The notes under the pieces are model-generated. The model did no database searches. It was given only the letters and a program-made list of their open reading frames with translations, and was not told where the DNA came from. From Apostichopus japonicus (Eukaryota; Echinodermata; Holothuroidea; Aspidochirotida; Stichopodidae), in contig NC_092582.1 in assembly GCF_037975245.1 (NCBI RefSeq), forward strand, positions 24,778,077-24,842,076: 64,000 nt of DNA. The letters are read 5' to 3'. Made by a program: the position numbers and the translations under genes. Below are positions 48,138-60,420 of this stretch, piece after piece. The first letter of the stretch is position 1, and each line of letters starts with the position of its first letter.

Positions 48138-50509
48138 TCTAACCGTGACACAATTTGTTACTCAATATCACCAAAAAATGTCACACATTTTCACCGAAAG
48201 TATAGTTTTTACCTTTTTTTTATATGTGTGTGTATATATATATATACACAAAATATCATAAAGCGCGAACAATTTTGGGGATGGAAGTTGCTAGGCGCCT
48301 GCACCCAAGCAAATGTCCCCCCCCCCCCTCCAATATTTGTAACAAATCTCCGCCCCTGTCTGTGTAACATGTAGTCGATGTACTTACTTGTAATTTCAAG
48401 CTATACTCTTTTCCTGTCATGCATCAAGGTCACACAGAAGGTCATGGCTATACAGTAACTCTCAAACAGGTGAGGCTGGTATAGTTGAGATTGAGATTAA
48501 GAGTTGATGGGAGTTTAAAGGCCAACTTGTTTTAATGTACATAATTTAAACAGGATGACCATCGAAATATTGCTCATTATGGACATTTGGCATATATGGA
48601 TACAAACGATTAGTCCGGTTAATTAGTCCATAATCTAGCATAGTCGGTCGAAAAACCTTGATTAACAATGATCAACTCCGATTATTAACCAGACAATCGG
48701 TCTAAGTTTTAACCGATCATCAAATTTGATTGCCTATCAGCTTTGATTTTCAGTTGTAAAACTTGGAGTTCCGGTTCAAAACAAGACCGGCATTGAGCAA
48801 AAATCCAATTTTTCTGACAGAATAAAACTGGAATATATCATTAGTGGGTGTTTTGCTTTGCCATACACGTGATTTAGGAATAATTTCGACATGCGAGTAA
48901 ACATCCGGTAAGATTAGCATAACAATACCAGTAAAATCCCATTCTGAATGAGAAGAAAACCGCAGGTGGCTTTAGCTTTGTGAAAAATCCAGTTCATACA
49001 GTATTGTATTAAGTTATAGCTTGAATAGGCTCGTTGCTCGTGCATACAATCCAGCAATAGCAATTGAACGTACGGGGACTGCTGGTGAAAGTGTAACCAT
49101 TTAGTTAAATAATATTTACTTCGAAGGTATCAATAAGACACTGCAACCTTCTCATCGTGCTCTTCATCCATGGAAATGTTTGTGGAAGTTATTCTCATTG
49201 GATCAATATCCCAGGATTTTACCTTGTGAATATTTCGCGATGATTTCGTAATCCAAAGTGTCGTACCATGAATTCAGGACCACTAGTTTTCAGAGACCTG
49301 CATTTTTTTTTGTGGGCTGAGAAAATGATTCCTTATTGAGGAGGATTTAATTTTTCGAGAGGATTACTTAGTTTTTATACCGGGATACACTTTAAACTAT
49401 AACATAACGATAATTCTTATCAGGTGGTAAAGTTTGTAGGTAATTTTACCTTCCTGTTTTCCCGAAAGGTTTGGAGATAAACAGATATTGGAAGACAAAG
49501 TATTGTCTCGTTGACCTCTCGTCATCTCATGTGAGTACAAATTCCAATCTAAATATTGTTTAATATTAATTAACTGGAATAAACGGGACTAGGTTAAACG
49601 CGAACAACAATTTACTTCTCAATGTCAAAGACCTAGGTTATCGTCACATCGACAACCAGAAACACAACCCAGAATTAAAACAAACTTAAACTAGGCAAGC
49701 TTGAATTTTCTTATAAAAAGAAGCAACTTATAATGACATTTGTTATAAGTAAGTTTAATAAATCAAATACAAAAAAACGTATCCCCTGTTGTAAACAATA
49801 ACATGGCAGTAGCTCTTAATTTTAAAAAGGATAGAAGAATTCAGGATACATTTCAATCGCCTTTCCTGAATGTCGATCGGAGAGGAAACAAACATACCGC
49901 TGATACCGGTCAAAAAGTAAAATAGCGGCTTAACAATTAACAGCCTAAATTGTTTTGTGGTTAAAATAATGTTTTGAACATCCACCGATGGTCAATCACC
50001 ACCCCAGTCTACCCCCTCCCATTAAAAAGTGCATTGTGTAAGACAATAGTCCTTCACTTTCAGCGGAATTACATAATGCAGTTATTGTCTATTATTTGTG
50101 CTGAAAACACAGGAACCAAAAAAGTACACATTCAACTGTGACTGATTCATTTGCGTAATCAAAGTAAATTAGTCATAATATCCATAACAATCCCTTTTTT
50201 GGAAAGTAAATCAGAGCCAAACCTACCTTGATATTACAAACGTTTAAAACCTTGTATAAAACGAACTATGTCACACTGATTATCGCCGTTCATTGTTTTA
50301 CGTAATTCAAGGGTGTTAAAGGCGATATCGCTCGTAGACTTTTTTTTGAGGGCGCTGGCATTATCGAGGTTTCAGCGAGGTTTAATGGGACCCCTAAAAC
50401 TCACGTGACCTCGGTGGCAAATTTAGATCAGTGAATAGCACAGGCAAGCGTATGCGTAACAAGCCCGTACCCATGCACACATAATGTTATAGCACAGCAT
50501 TTCAGATTA
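48138..50509. other. Mostly gene-free stretch with one weak exon candidate
   Basis: At 49471-49530 a possible exon (phase: 2 nt, then LEINRYWKTKYCLVDLSSSH) ends at donor GTGAGTAC. It resembles 60269-60309. Otherwise nothing is supported. Confidence 0.3.
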
Positions 50510-50913
50510 TTGTACTGTTTACCGCAAAGGATTTTCGTACGCGATAGTTTGTTGTTTGTGTGCCTTTTGAGTAAAGAATACTGTACGATTTTCGTACAAA
50601 TACATTCGATTAGACTAGAGTATAGTGACAATCATGGAAAAGGGATCAGGGCAAGGAGAATCGGGCGAAAGAAAACGACCTTATCCTGGAACGAGCGTAT
50701 AGGTTCAAGTGGAGGAAAGCCATTGTTGCATGGACCTGACAAAAACAGCAGTGCAAAGGAACAACAGCGACGAAGAGATGCCACGAAGATCTATCTTCTA
50801 CGTTCCTACGTAAACTGGCAAGTGGAGAAAGAACTCTACAAACATGTCCACGATTTGACTTCTGTTAGCAACGCAGATTTCGCAGAACATTTGCTTCAGG
50901 ATCACACAAAAAG
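50510..50913 (+). CDS. Candidate exon 1 of a three-exon host gene
   Basis: The frame is open from 50510 and gains protein-like character from about 50690: RRRDATKIYLLRSYVNWQ, then VEKELYKHVHDLTSVSNADF and AEHLLQDHTK. It ends at donor AAAAG|GTAATG (50914) in phase 2. The start is unsettled: an ATG in this frame is at 50510, and a better-placed ATG at 50634 opens a different frame (MEKGSGQGESGERKRPYPG) that stops after 22 codons, so one indel or an upstream exon may be involved. An E-box CACGTG lies upstream at 50402. The helical segment recalls domains in transposon-derived invertebrate proteins, but I cannot name it. Confidence 0.5.
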
Positions 50914-50951
50914 GTAATGATTTGCTAAGCTAGGCTAAAACTGTATAGGGT

Positions 50952-51647
50952 GGTTTCAGTTGTTTTCCGCATACGTTACTTTCCGCTGATTACTTTCCGC
51001 TGAAAAAATTCTTCTGCGGAAAACACCGATTTTTCACTTGCCTGTACACTATATTTTTCCGCAATTTTGAGATACCAAATTCAGGCAGGATGATTAAAAT
51101 AACATGAGAAAGTATCAAAGAACGTCGATCAAGGATGGTTAGACTGAGTTCATGTCAGAAAAGTTAAGCTGCTTATAATTTAGAGGAGGCTTGGGGTGTT
51201 CGTAATTACGAATTATTAAAGAAGCATATAATACTGGGCAAAGGGACGCCCGCGTTATGAAGGATTGAGTATCTAATTAAGTATTAAATATTCGGCCCGC
51301 GTAATGATGGTTTAAAAAAAAAGGTGTAAAAGGCGGTATCTTTGATTTTCGCTGGAAATAAAATGGCTGTATAAGTAAGCCTTACAGCCTAAGCTACAAG
51401 TACCTTAGCTACTGTATCCTAAATCTAGTCTCGAAGCTACATTTTATCCTGTTACAGTCAAATCCTATCTTATCCATCTTCCTAAATCCTTCCATGTGCC
51501 TAATAATTTCAGTAAGTCATTCTGTTCCTCCCAAAAAGAAACGGTACTTTCCGTTGAAAAAACGTTGTTTTCCGCTGACAAATTTGTTTGCGGAAAACAC
51601 CGTTTTGTTTCAGCGGAAAGTAACGTGTGCGGAAAACAACGGTACCC
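50952..51647 (+). mobile_element. Mutator-like MITE, copy 1
   Basis: Starts GGTTTCAGTTGTTTTCCGCA and ends in the imperfect complement ...TGCGGAAAACAACGGTACCC. Perfect 9-bp duplication gtatagggt at 50943-50951 and 51648-51656. TTTCCGC/GCGGAAA words recur near both ends. No transposase. Nine-base duplications with long terminal repeats point to the Mutator/MULE group. Confidence 0.92.
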
Positions 51648-51659
51648 GTATAGGGTAAT

Positions 51660-52374
51660 GGTTTCAGTTGTTTTCCGCATACGTTACTTTCCGCTGATTA
51701 CTTTCCGCTGAAAAAATTCTTCTGCGGAAAACACCTTTTTTTCACCTTCCTGTATACTATATTTTTCGCATATTTTAGGATACCAAATTCAGGCAGGATG
51801 ATTAAAATAACATGAGAAAGTATCAAAGAACGTCGATAAAGGATGGTTAGACTGAGTTCATGTAAGAAAAGTTAAGCTGCTTATAATACAGAGGAGGCTT
51901 GGGGGTGTGTAATTAGGGATTATTAAAGAAGTATGTGGTGGTCGGCCGATAAAAGGGCAAAGGGACACCCGCGTTATGAAGGATTGACTATCTAATAAAG
52001 TATTAAAACTGCGGTCCGCGTAATGATAGTTTAAAAAAAAAAATTGTAAAGGCGGTATCTTTGATTTTCGCTGGAAATGGCTGTATAAGTAAAGGCTGTT
52101 TCAATAGTCGAACACGCATTTTGCACCACCTTTCTTACGAGTTACATCTAGGCTAAAATCATGGCCGATTTATCCTGTTACAGTTAAATCGTATCTTCTC
52201 CACCTTCCTAAATCATTCCATGTGCCTAATCAATTCAGTAAGTTATTCTGTCCCTCCAAAAAGAAAACGTTACTTTCCGCTGAAAAAAACGTTGTTTTCC
52301 GCTGACAAATTTGTTTGCGGAAAACACCGTTTTGTTTCAGCGGAAAGTAACGTGTGCGGAAAACAACGGTACCC
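51660..52374 (+). mobile_element. Mutator-like MITE, copy 2
   Basis: Same ends and orientation as copy 1. Perfect 9-bp duplication tagggtaat at 51651-51659 and 52375-52383. Only 12 bp separate it from copy 1. It is nearly identical to copy 3. Confidence 0.92.
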
Positions 52375-52416
52375 TAGGGTAATACTAGTACATAGTAGTA
52401 CTACAGGGTATTGTCC

Positions 52417-53122
52417 GGTTTCAGTTGTTTTCCGCATACGTTACTTTCCGCTGATTACTTTCCGCTGAAAAAATTCTTCTGCGGAAAACACCTTTTTTTC
52501 ACCTTCCTGTATACTATATTTTTCGCATATTTTAGGATACCAAATTCAGGCAGGATGATTAAAATAACATGAGAAAGTATCAAAGAACGTCGATAAAGGA
52601 TGGTTGGACTGAGTTCATGTCAGAAAAGTTAAGCTGCTTATAATACAGAGGAGGCTTGGGGGTGTGTAATTAGGGATTATTAAAGAAGTATGTGGTGGTC
52701 GGCCGATAAAAGGGCAAAGGGACACCCGCGTTATGAAGGATTGACTATCTAATAAAGTATTAAAACTGCGGTCCGCGTAATGATAGTTTAAAAAAAAAAG
52801 TTGTAAAAGGCGGTATCTTTGATTTTCGCTGGAAATGGCTGTATAAGTAAGGGCTGTTTTAATAGTCGAACACGCATTTTGCACCACCTTTCTTACGAGT
52901 TACATCTAAAATCATGGCCGATTTATCCTGTTACAGTTACCAATCTTCACCACCTTCCTAAATCATTCCATGTGCCTAATCAATTCAGCAAGTTATTCTG
53001 TCCCTTCAAAAAAAAAAACGTTACTTTCCGCTGAAAAAAACGTTTTCCGCTGACAAATTTGTTTGCGGAAAACACCGTTTTGTTTCAGCGGAAAGTAACG
53101 TGTGCGGAAAACAACGGTACCC
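52417..53122 (+). mobile_element. Mutator-like MITE, copy 3
   Basis: Same ends and orientation. Perfect 9-bp duplication gtattgtcc at 52408-52416 and 53123-53131. It lies 42 bp after copy 2. Confidence 0.92.
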
Positions 53123-53565
53123 GTATTGTCCTAGGTAACTGTTAGTATTGCGAAGTACAGAAAACTGCAAAGTTCGGACACCCCTAAGAAATACACGATT
53201 TCACCATGATAACCTACAAGCGAAAGCCAATATCACTAAAAACCAGGAAGCTACAGTTATTTCCTCTCCAAAATGACCCGTGCGCAAGTATGTACGTACA
53301 TATCTGTCAATAAAATGAAGACAGTTTTTGGGGTATTTTAAGGCTTAGGTGTTCGAACTTCGCAGTGTCTATGCTATTGTATTTGTAACATACATGATTT
53401 GATGAGCCTAGGCTTTGTAACTAGGCCTATCATTCATTATTTTTCCAATGGACCTAGCGTATGCTAACCTTATCATACTTATCCTAGCACAAAATAGCAG
53501 TAAGTTGTATTACTGAGTCATCATCATCACTGTTTGTGAATGCTTGTCATGAGGATACTGTATAG

Positions 53566-53812
53566 GCCGTTTCTTACGACTAGTCGTAACAATTATAAAC
53601 TATTCTTACGACAAAGGCAAATTCAAGTGCAGTAAATAAAGCAACTGCGCATGTAGTAGAGGTAACCCTAAACATAACCCTAAACCTCAATCCTAACCCT
53701 AACCGGAAGTTATTGTTACTCATCGTCGGAAAATTAGTACTCCTAATCACAAAAATAGCAACTGCCCATGCGTAGTCGGAAATTATTCTTACGACTAGTT
53801 GTAAGAATAGCC
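53566..53812. repeat. Short inverted-repeat element (about 247 bp)
   Basis: The ends GGCCGTTTCTTACGACTAGT and acTAGTtGTAAGAATAGCC are diverged inverted repeats, with the palindrome TTACGACTAGTCGTAA at the left end. The interior has a degenerate ccctaaccctaa patch (53666-53704). No clear target duplication. Confidence 0.55.
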
Positions 53813-55430
53813 ACTTTGTACTGTATACAGTTAAAAATTAAAATATCCTTCCTACAGAAGACTGACAGGGACTGGGGGTCTTTAGTTTCACTCCTCATAT
53901 TTATGCCATGGAAAGCTGGGCCTTCTCATCACCAAAAAGTAAACTGTTTTTGCCTCAACAAATTGATGGAAATATATTTTCTAACCACTAGGCCTAGGTG
54001 ATCTGTTCATCCCCACCCCTTCAGGTTCTAAATTGTTATCAGCTGTCCTTGTTTGAAGAATAATTCTTGTGAATGAGCATTTGAAAGAAAAGCCTCACCT
54101 ATGCCCAGTCATAATTAACTGGGCATATAACATAGGACTAAGGCCTACAGTATTAGTAATAAGTATCTGAATTTAGTGTTCATAGTAACTGTATTCCCTA
54201 ATTTTGTAATATACACCAGTGAGGAAGGCCTACTGTGCTGTACAAGTACAACCACATGGACCTGCAATTTTTCCTATAAAAATAATGCATCTACATAAAT
54301 AATTTAGAATCACTCCTAACTGATTCACATGTTTTCACACCGCTGCGTATGCAACTAGACCTTAGGTTTTTCTAAGGTCAGCCTCAGCCAGCATATATGC
54401 AATCAAGTTTTAATGGTTCATTTGGGCAACAGGGTGTTATACTGTTATCTACTGACTGTCTGTCCAATATTCCAGCAATCATGTGTACATGTCTGTGTTT
54501 GGGATTTTTGAAGGAACCCAACTGCTATGCAAGAAATTAGGTAAATTAGCCTCACAAATTGAGGGACCATAGTACATATAGCTATACCTATATAAACCTT
54601 TATATAGCCATGCCTGGGGGTAAGAAAGTTTTTTTTTGTGTAGGCCTGATGCTCATACTTTATGATGTGCTAAGTTATCATATTTTTTATATATAGTCAG
54701 TATATACTATGCTTGTTTTTGTTCAGCTTCTTGTGAATGATCTGATGTTTAGTGTTCAAAAATTATAATATCTATTAAATTTGGTGGCCGAAACTATCTC
54801 TTGTGGAGAGTAATCTAGCGTTAAATTGGTAGTCTGAAATCAAGCTATTCATGTAAACAGGAATTTTTCACAATGGTAGGCTTATGTCATGGTGTAAGCT
54901 AGCATCTCAATTCTCACTCATGAAACCAACTGCTCACATAAACAGGAAGTTTACACAGTAGGTAAATAATGAGTGTACATCAAACTCTGATCAAAAGACT
55001 GGACATCTTTTAGCGATATGAAACCAATCAGTTCACTAAGACAGGAAGTTTACATAGTAAATTTTACATTGACATGTGAGCTCAAGTTGTTGGGCAAGCA
55101 GTTGGGCAACACAAAATTATCCTTACAATTCTTGAAAGGTACCGCGGTTTATGGATATGTTGAAGAAGAGTATGAAAGAATATCTCATCCTTATCTGGGT
55201 TTAAATCAATGTGGGTTAACAATATGTTATTATTGAAATATGCCTAAGTGTTTGTTTGTTACTTTTCTCTTTCATATTTTTTCTTGGGTAGGTATGATAA
55301 AAACATGTATGTTTGTAATGATTTGGTCATTACCAGATTCATTATGCATACAATTAAGCTTGGGGTGTACAGTAAAATTACTATTTCAGTTATATGATTT
55401 ACGGACAATTTTTTTGGTTTCATTGTATAG
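53813..55430. other. Intronic, gene-free
   Basis: Lies within the presumed first intron of the three-exon gene. No further exon is supported. Confidence 0.4.
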
Positions 55431-55531
55431 GTTTCAAATGCATCTTTTCCGGAAAGATGCTGAATGTCAAACAGAGGCATTCTCAGCAGCTGTCACCACA
55501 GAAAGATCAGTTGACACTCAGAAAGGAGAAG
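55431..55531 (+). CDS. Candidate exon 2 (101 nt) of the three-exon gene
   Basis: Acceptor tttttggtttcattgtatag precedes and donor GAAG|GTAAAT follows. One base completes the split codon from exon 1. It then reads FQMHLFRKDAECQTEAFSAA and VTTERSVDTQKGE and ends with one base of the next codon. The phases fit exons 1 and 3. Confidence 0.55.
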
Positions 55532-56395
55532 GTAAATTTATATGTTTATCCTTGCATGAATTACAGACTGGAAGAGCAGTGCTAATCTTATCTGATCTGA
55601 TGTGATCAGAAAAATAATACAATTTCATTCTCATTAAATTCCAAAAGAAAAGAAAAAAATGGTAGCATATTGCTCATCCACTAAAAAGCATACATGTGTA
55701 TGAAAATTTATAAAAGTAAGTGGGCCTGATATTATCAGGATCTTCTTTAGAGGCAAACTGACTAGTAACAGTAAATTCAAGAGACACAATAGAGCCTGGA
55801 ACAGAGAGGACATGGTGAACACAAAGAAAGAAGTTAATGGTGTATTGAACAAAAGGAGTCAGTGAAAGCAGAGGTATTTAGATAAACTGTGGAGTACAAA
55901 GCGAGGATTAAGTAAGGAGAGAGGGTGAATAAACTATAGCAGAATACAGAGATGGAGCAGGATAAAGTTAGTCATGTCCTTCCTGTATATTGAGCCCATT
56001 CAGTTGAATGGTGCTAGGGCATTCCGTCCGCTCTCTCTATCTCTGCTGTGGTGTACTATGTCTGAGATGGTTAGTCTACGAATTCAGTTACCTGTTGGGA
56101 CATGTCTTTAATGGTATGATTGGGCAGCTGAAAGTGTTCCCCTACTGGAGTCTCCATTTTCATGGTATTGACTTGTGACTAGAACTGCTTCTTGAGGGTG
56201 GTCTTGGTTTCACCAACATACTTGTAACTTCAATGTCCTCTAAACTCAATGACACCATTTAAATTGAAATATCAGTTTCCAGTGCTGCATAAGTGTGATA
56301 AGTTCTAAACAAAAGGTATATTTTTAGTCACAGCCATAGAAGCTATAGCAGGATACTTGCAATCTAGTAACTCTTGTTTTATGTAATCTCTACAG

Positions 56396-56598
56396 ATACT
56401 CCTGATCCAGTTACTTCAACACCTCTCAAGAAGCCATCTGCCAATGTTCTGTCCAATGTCACCAGTAGGATTAGATATGGAGCAGCATGGGAGAAAAACC
56501 TCAGACTATACGAATACACATTGCCACATTTACATGATCCTGAACAAAAGCGATCATACATATGGCAGGGGCAAGCACTTTTCCCAGACTTTTGTTGA
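56396..56598 (+). CDS. Candidate last exon of the three-exon gene
   Basis: Acceptor ttttatgtaatctctacag precedes. With the base from exon 2 it opens with D, then TPDPVTSTPLKKPSANVL, SNVTSRIRYGAAWEKNLRLY and EYTLPHLHDPEQKRSYIWQG, ending at TGA (56596-56598). Codon use and charge pattern look coding. The product, about 200 residues, is not recognised. A small minus-strand frame over the same bases (56501-56683, MDESNLSQSGDADVSLA...) is likely a shadow but looks protein-like. Confidence 0.5.
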
Positions 56599-58769
56599 CA
56601 GGTTGTGCGACATTCACAAACGTTGGATTAGCAGCTAATGATACATCTGCATCACCAGATTGAGATAAATTGCTTTCGTCCATTTTGTTCGATAGTAGCT
56701 ATGACTGTGAATCAGGAGCTTGGCCACCCTTTAAGTCAAGGTGGGCAAGGTTGGGGAAATTCAATCAAGGAGTAACAATCAGAGAATGGCCAGCTTTATA
56801 TTATTGTATATAGGCCTACACGCACAGCGTGTATAAATATCTGTATCGGTTTATTTATACTAGTGTTCATTTCCGTTGCCAGGAGGGGATATGATTTGAA
56901 CGTGGGGGAGGGTGTGGGGGGTGGGGAGGGGGTCCTATTTGAAGTGTCCAAACGATGCTAATCTTTACATCTATCTTCTTGAATCACATGTACCCCTATC
57001 GACACGATCAATCAGTCCTGTCTCTCAACTCCTCTCATGCACTGGTGTATTTATTTCCTGGCAAGATAACAGTTAGGCATAGTAAGGGTCAGAGGTCATC
57101 ACAACTTAAAGAGTTGTGCGAGTCTAATAGATCAGAAACCATCTTCTGTTGTGTCTTATTTTCCAGCATCCTTGAAACCTTATATCCTTCCCCTTTGATT
57201 TGTTGATGTCATAAAGCTGTATTTATGTTGTGCATTATTTAATTCCAGTATTTAGATTGTATATTCTTCTTGTGTATTTGACAGTATCCCAGTGATCTCC
57301 ATTTTTCTGCTCTTGGTTTTTTTCTCTCTGTACTCTCATATCATATCTATCTCTACCTCTAGCCTCCATCTCCACATTTTCTTTACTTTCTTCCTCCATC
57401 CGTTCATCTGTCTTTCACGCTTTCTTTCTTGACCTCTTTCCTCCCCTCTGTTTACCCTGTATGTTTTAGTTTGCCGATTCCCCCCCCCCCCCCCCGCATC
57501 TCACCCCCAAAAAAGTTCACAAGGTTGACAAGTCTCCCCGTGCTAGTCCCAAGCTATACACCCTTGTTGTGGTGACCGTTCAATATACTTGCGGATCAAA
57601 TGGAAAGCCCCACCCCACCCCTTATTCCCAGTGTAATATATGAATCGGCAAATGGAAGATTATTCGGAGTCGTTCGTGATGGTTCAATGATCTTATAGTC
57701 AGGCATAGGCCTATATGGTTCTCTTTGTCCTTCATTGCCGTCGAAGTTTGAAATGAATTAATCGTGCTAGGAACTTCCGGGCAATGTTTAATTTTCTGTG
57801 GCAAGAAAAAAAGCTTCCCCCCAGTCTCTCCTGATTGACTATATAGAGCCCGTACGCCTATATGGTCACACAATAGTATAGATAAGTATGATCCATGCAG
57901 ACATCTAGTATATATTTTTTTTAAATTCAATCCAATTTCAGTTAAAGTTTCGAGTAATTCGAGTCAGTCGTGATGAGGTGCCCCATGGTGGAGCTGGGTA
58001 ACCCACCCCAACCCCGTTGCCGACTTTTTGGCATTTCGTTGGGAGCCGTTCGGAACAAGAAACAGGATAGTCAATTCTGGGAGTACAGTACGCTGGAAAG
58101 CAATACACTGACTTGATTTAGAAAAAAAAGTTTTTTGCTTTGACGGTCGATGCTCAGCGAGACACTTTTCAATGGAAATAACTATTAGTTTATTGTTCAT
58201 GTACTTATTCCCTTTTTGCCAATCCTTTCTAAAGAGGGTGGAGCCGCCCCTTATGGCAACGTATTTTCCTTCCCTTTTCCGTTCAAGTTTCGTTATTTTT
58301 TAATTCGGGTCAAAGGGGTGCAAGGACAGGGTTTACGTGCACCGGTTAGGAGGACGGGGTGCAGCTAGGGCAAGTGCTCTGTGATCGCCTAAAGGGCCCG
58401 TTGCCAGGAGTCCAAAAATAATTAAATATACATATTTATCTGTATATGGTATATGACATAAAATGCTTTGTCTTTCCCTCCTGATATATAACTAAAATTT
58501 ATATATAAAATACAATGTAAGCTGTGACTCAGTCTATGTATAATTAATACCTAAATTGGCTGAAATACCAATTGTTCACACATGACGGACTTGACTTTAC
58601 GTTTGATACCCAATAGTTTGTAATCACTTCAGTCAATTTTTTCACTCATTCGCGTTTGTCTTTTTGTGACACCAGTCAGCGTGAATCAGACATAAAGTTC
58701 ATAACTATTAGTTTCTTGAGCTGTTTCTTGACTTCGACTGCTCACCATGTAGGCCTAAAAGAGTAAAAG
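56599..58769. other. Gene-free stretch
   Basis: 3' flank of the three-exon gene. G-run at about 56904-56935 and C-run at 57481-57495. No other feature is supported. Confidence 0.4.
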
Positions 58770-58798
58770 CAGGGAACTGCTAGAGTAGCAGCTCCCTG
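58770..58798. repeat. Foldback hairpin (CAGGGAACTGCTA type)
   Basis: 13-bp stem with one mismatch and a GAG loop. Same family as 15446-15482 and 58948-58975. Confidence 0.85.
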
Positions 58799-58947
58799 GT
58801 CAAACTATTACGCCTGATGCAAAGCTCGACCGTAACCTATACTGTACAGCCCATTAGTTGTGAAAAGTTCTGAACGTAAAACGAAGCACAGAGTTTTGTA
58901 TCACACAACACACACGAAAACGCGGCGTAATACCGCATACTACTGAC

Positions 58948-58975
58948 CAGGGAGTTGTTCCATAACAACTCCCTG
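58948..58975. repeat. Foldback hairpin (CAGGGAGTTGTT type)
   Basis: Perfect 12-bp stem with a CCAT loop, 150 bp after the hairpin at 58770-58798. Confidence 0.88.
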
Positions 58976-58996
58976 TACTGCCACAGACAAGAAACT

Positions 58997-59209
58997 ATGC
59001 AGGAATTTCGCCAAGGCCACCGTTCAAGTAACCGAACCCGTTTATTGCTTACTAGCCGTAAATACGGGATTGCTGAGAAATTACGAGACAACAGCGACGA
59101 TCCGATAGAGGGTAGTATTGATATTATTTTTGAATCGGGTGGTGTGAAGGACAGAATTTACGAGGAAATTACGAGCGATCCCACCTTTAAGTACATATAC
59201 CGCCAATAG
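58997..59209 (+). CDS. Hypothetical small ORF, 70 residues
   Basis: Starts MQEFRQGHRSSNRTRLLLTS, continues RKYGIAEKLRDNSDDPIEGS and ends ...TSDPTFKYIYRQ, stop. Composition is charged and protein-like, unlike the AT-rich surroundings. The frame is open further upstream (ATG at 58955). It begins 22 nt after the hairpin at 58975. No family is recognised. It could be one exon or part of a repeat. Confidence 0.3.
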   Translation: MQEFRQGHRSSNRTRLLLTSRKYGIAEKLRDNSDDPIEGSIDIIFESGGVKDRIYEEITSDPTFKYIYRQ

Positions 59210-60268
59210 TTTGGTCTAAATAATCTCTTCATTAAAGGAAATTAGAAACTTTCTGCATTAAGATATAATGTCCAGGCTAGCACAATTATGTTTCTAAAGT
59301 TGATTGTCATTTGATATGTTTAAAGCAACACTGTAGTTAATACCTACCTTTATTTTTTCCCTTTTCTCTTCGAAATTTCTTGACCAACCTTCATAATTCC
59401 TTTAATTATCAGAATTGATTATACCACTATTGAATATAAATTGCTGCCATGGTTACAATATAAATCCCCAGGTTTATATTTAATAGTACCGTTATAAAAT
59501 AATTGATGATATTTTTAATCCCTTTTACATGGATTAAACAGCAACCATTAACGCATGCGCGAATTTAAGGACATTACCCCTTCTTTGCTCATATACTGCT
59601 TCTAAAGAATTTGATATATTATTGATGTTATATGATCGAACCATCGATAATATGACGTTGTTGAACTATCAAACTTATTTGAAAATCAATATCAGAGAGA
59701 TCCTATATCAACAGTGTTCCATCAGCGTTATCTATAAACAGAACATACATATCTCTTAGCGTATCCCAATATATACTTACATAGGCTTGTAACCACTGGA
59801 TTTAGTTGACAGTGGTAATTGTCGAACGTTTATTTCCAGTTTGATGATGACAGCAGTTATGATGATTAATTCCTGTTAAGTTACATTTATTTAATTTTCC
59901 TTTTTAATCATGACATTATTATTGTTAAAATTATGCTCGTGGTGCAAAGATATGTCGGCCGTATTTTCATGGCGTTGTAAATCTACGGAAAGTTCGTTCG
60001 AGGTCTTCTCGCTGGTACCTTCGGTTCTATTTCGTTTACGTAACTCAATATAATGACTGCAATTGTGAGCTCATCACTAAGACTAAAGGCGTTGCAGCAC
60101 TTTAGGGTTCCTGGTGGAAGAGGATTGTATAGCTATCAATGATATCAGTTTGACGTCATATTATCAGCATACTTCATAGTCTTTGTTTACGAATTCTTCT
60201 TTCTTGGATAAAATTCGTACGTGTTTTGTTTATTTTTGGAAATTTCTTGATAAATTCGCTACACTATA
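59210..60268. other. Gene-free stretch
   Basis: Nothing supported beyond AT-rich sequence. Confidence 0.4.
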
Positions 60269-60309
60269 GAAGGGTCGTCAAACCACTGTCCCGCTGACCT
60301 CCTCCTTAT
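60269..60309 (+). CDS. Possible short exon, first half of an Ig-like domain
   Basis: Two bases, then GSSNHCPADLLL, ending in phase 2 at a consensus donor GTAAGT (60310). Joined across a 111-bp intron to 60421 it gives a Cys 13 residues before a Trp, the spacing of an Ig V-type fold. The acceptor (ctacactatag) is weak. Confidence 0.3.
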
Positions 60310-60420
60310 GTAAGTACACTCGTTTACTAAATAACTTTAAAAACAGTAAGTCATAAACTACAGGCTTCATACTTGAAAGAAATTGTTTCTCTTCAAAATT
60401 TTCATTCTCGTCCCAAATAG

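Noticed and set aside
50952-53122. Simple tandem triplication of a 700-bp unit
   Set aside because: Each unit has a different perfect 9-bp flanking duplication, which shows separate insertions.
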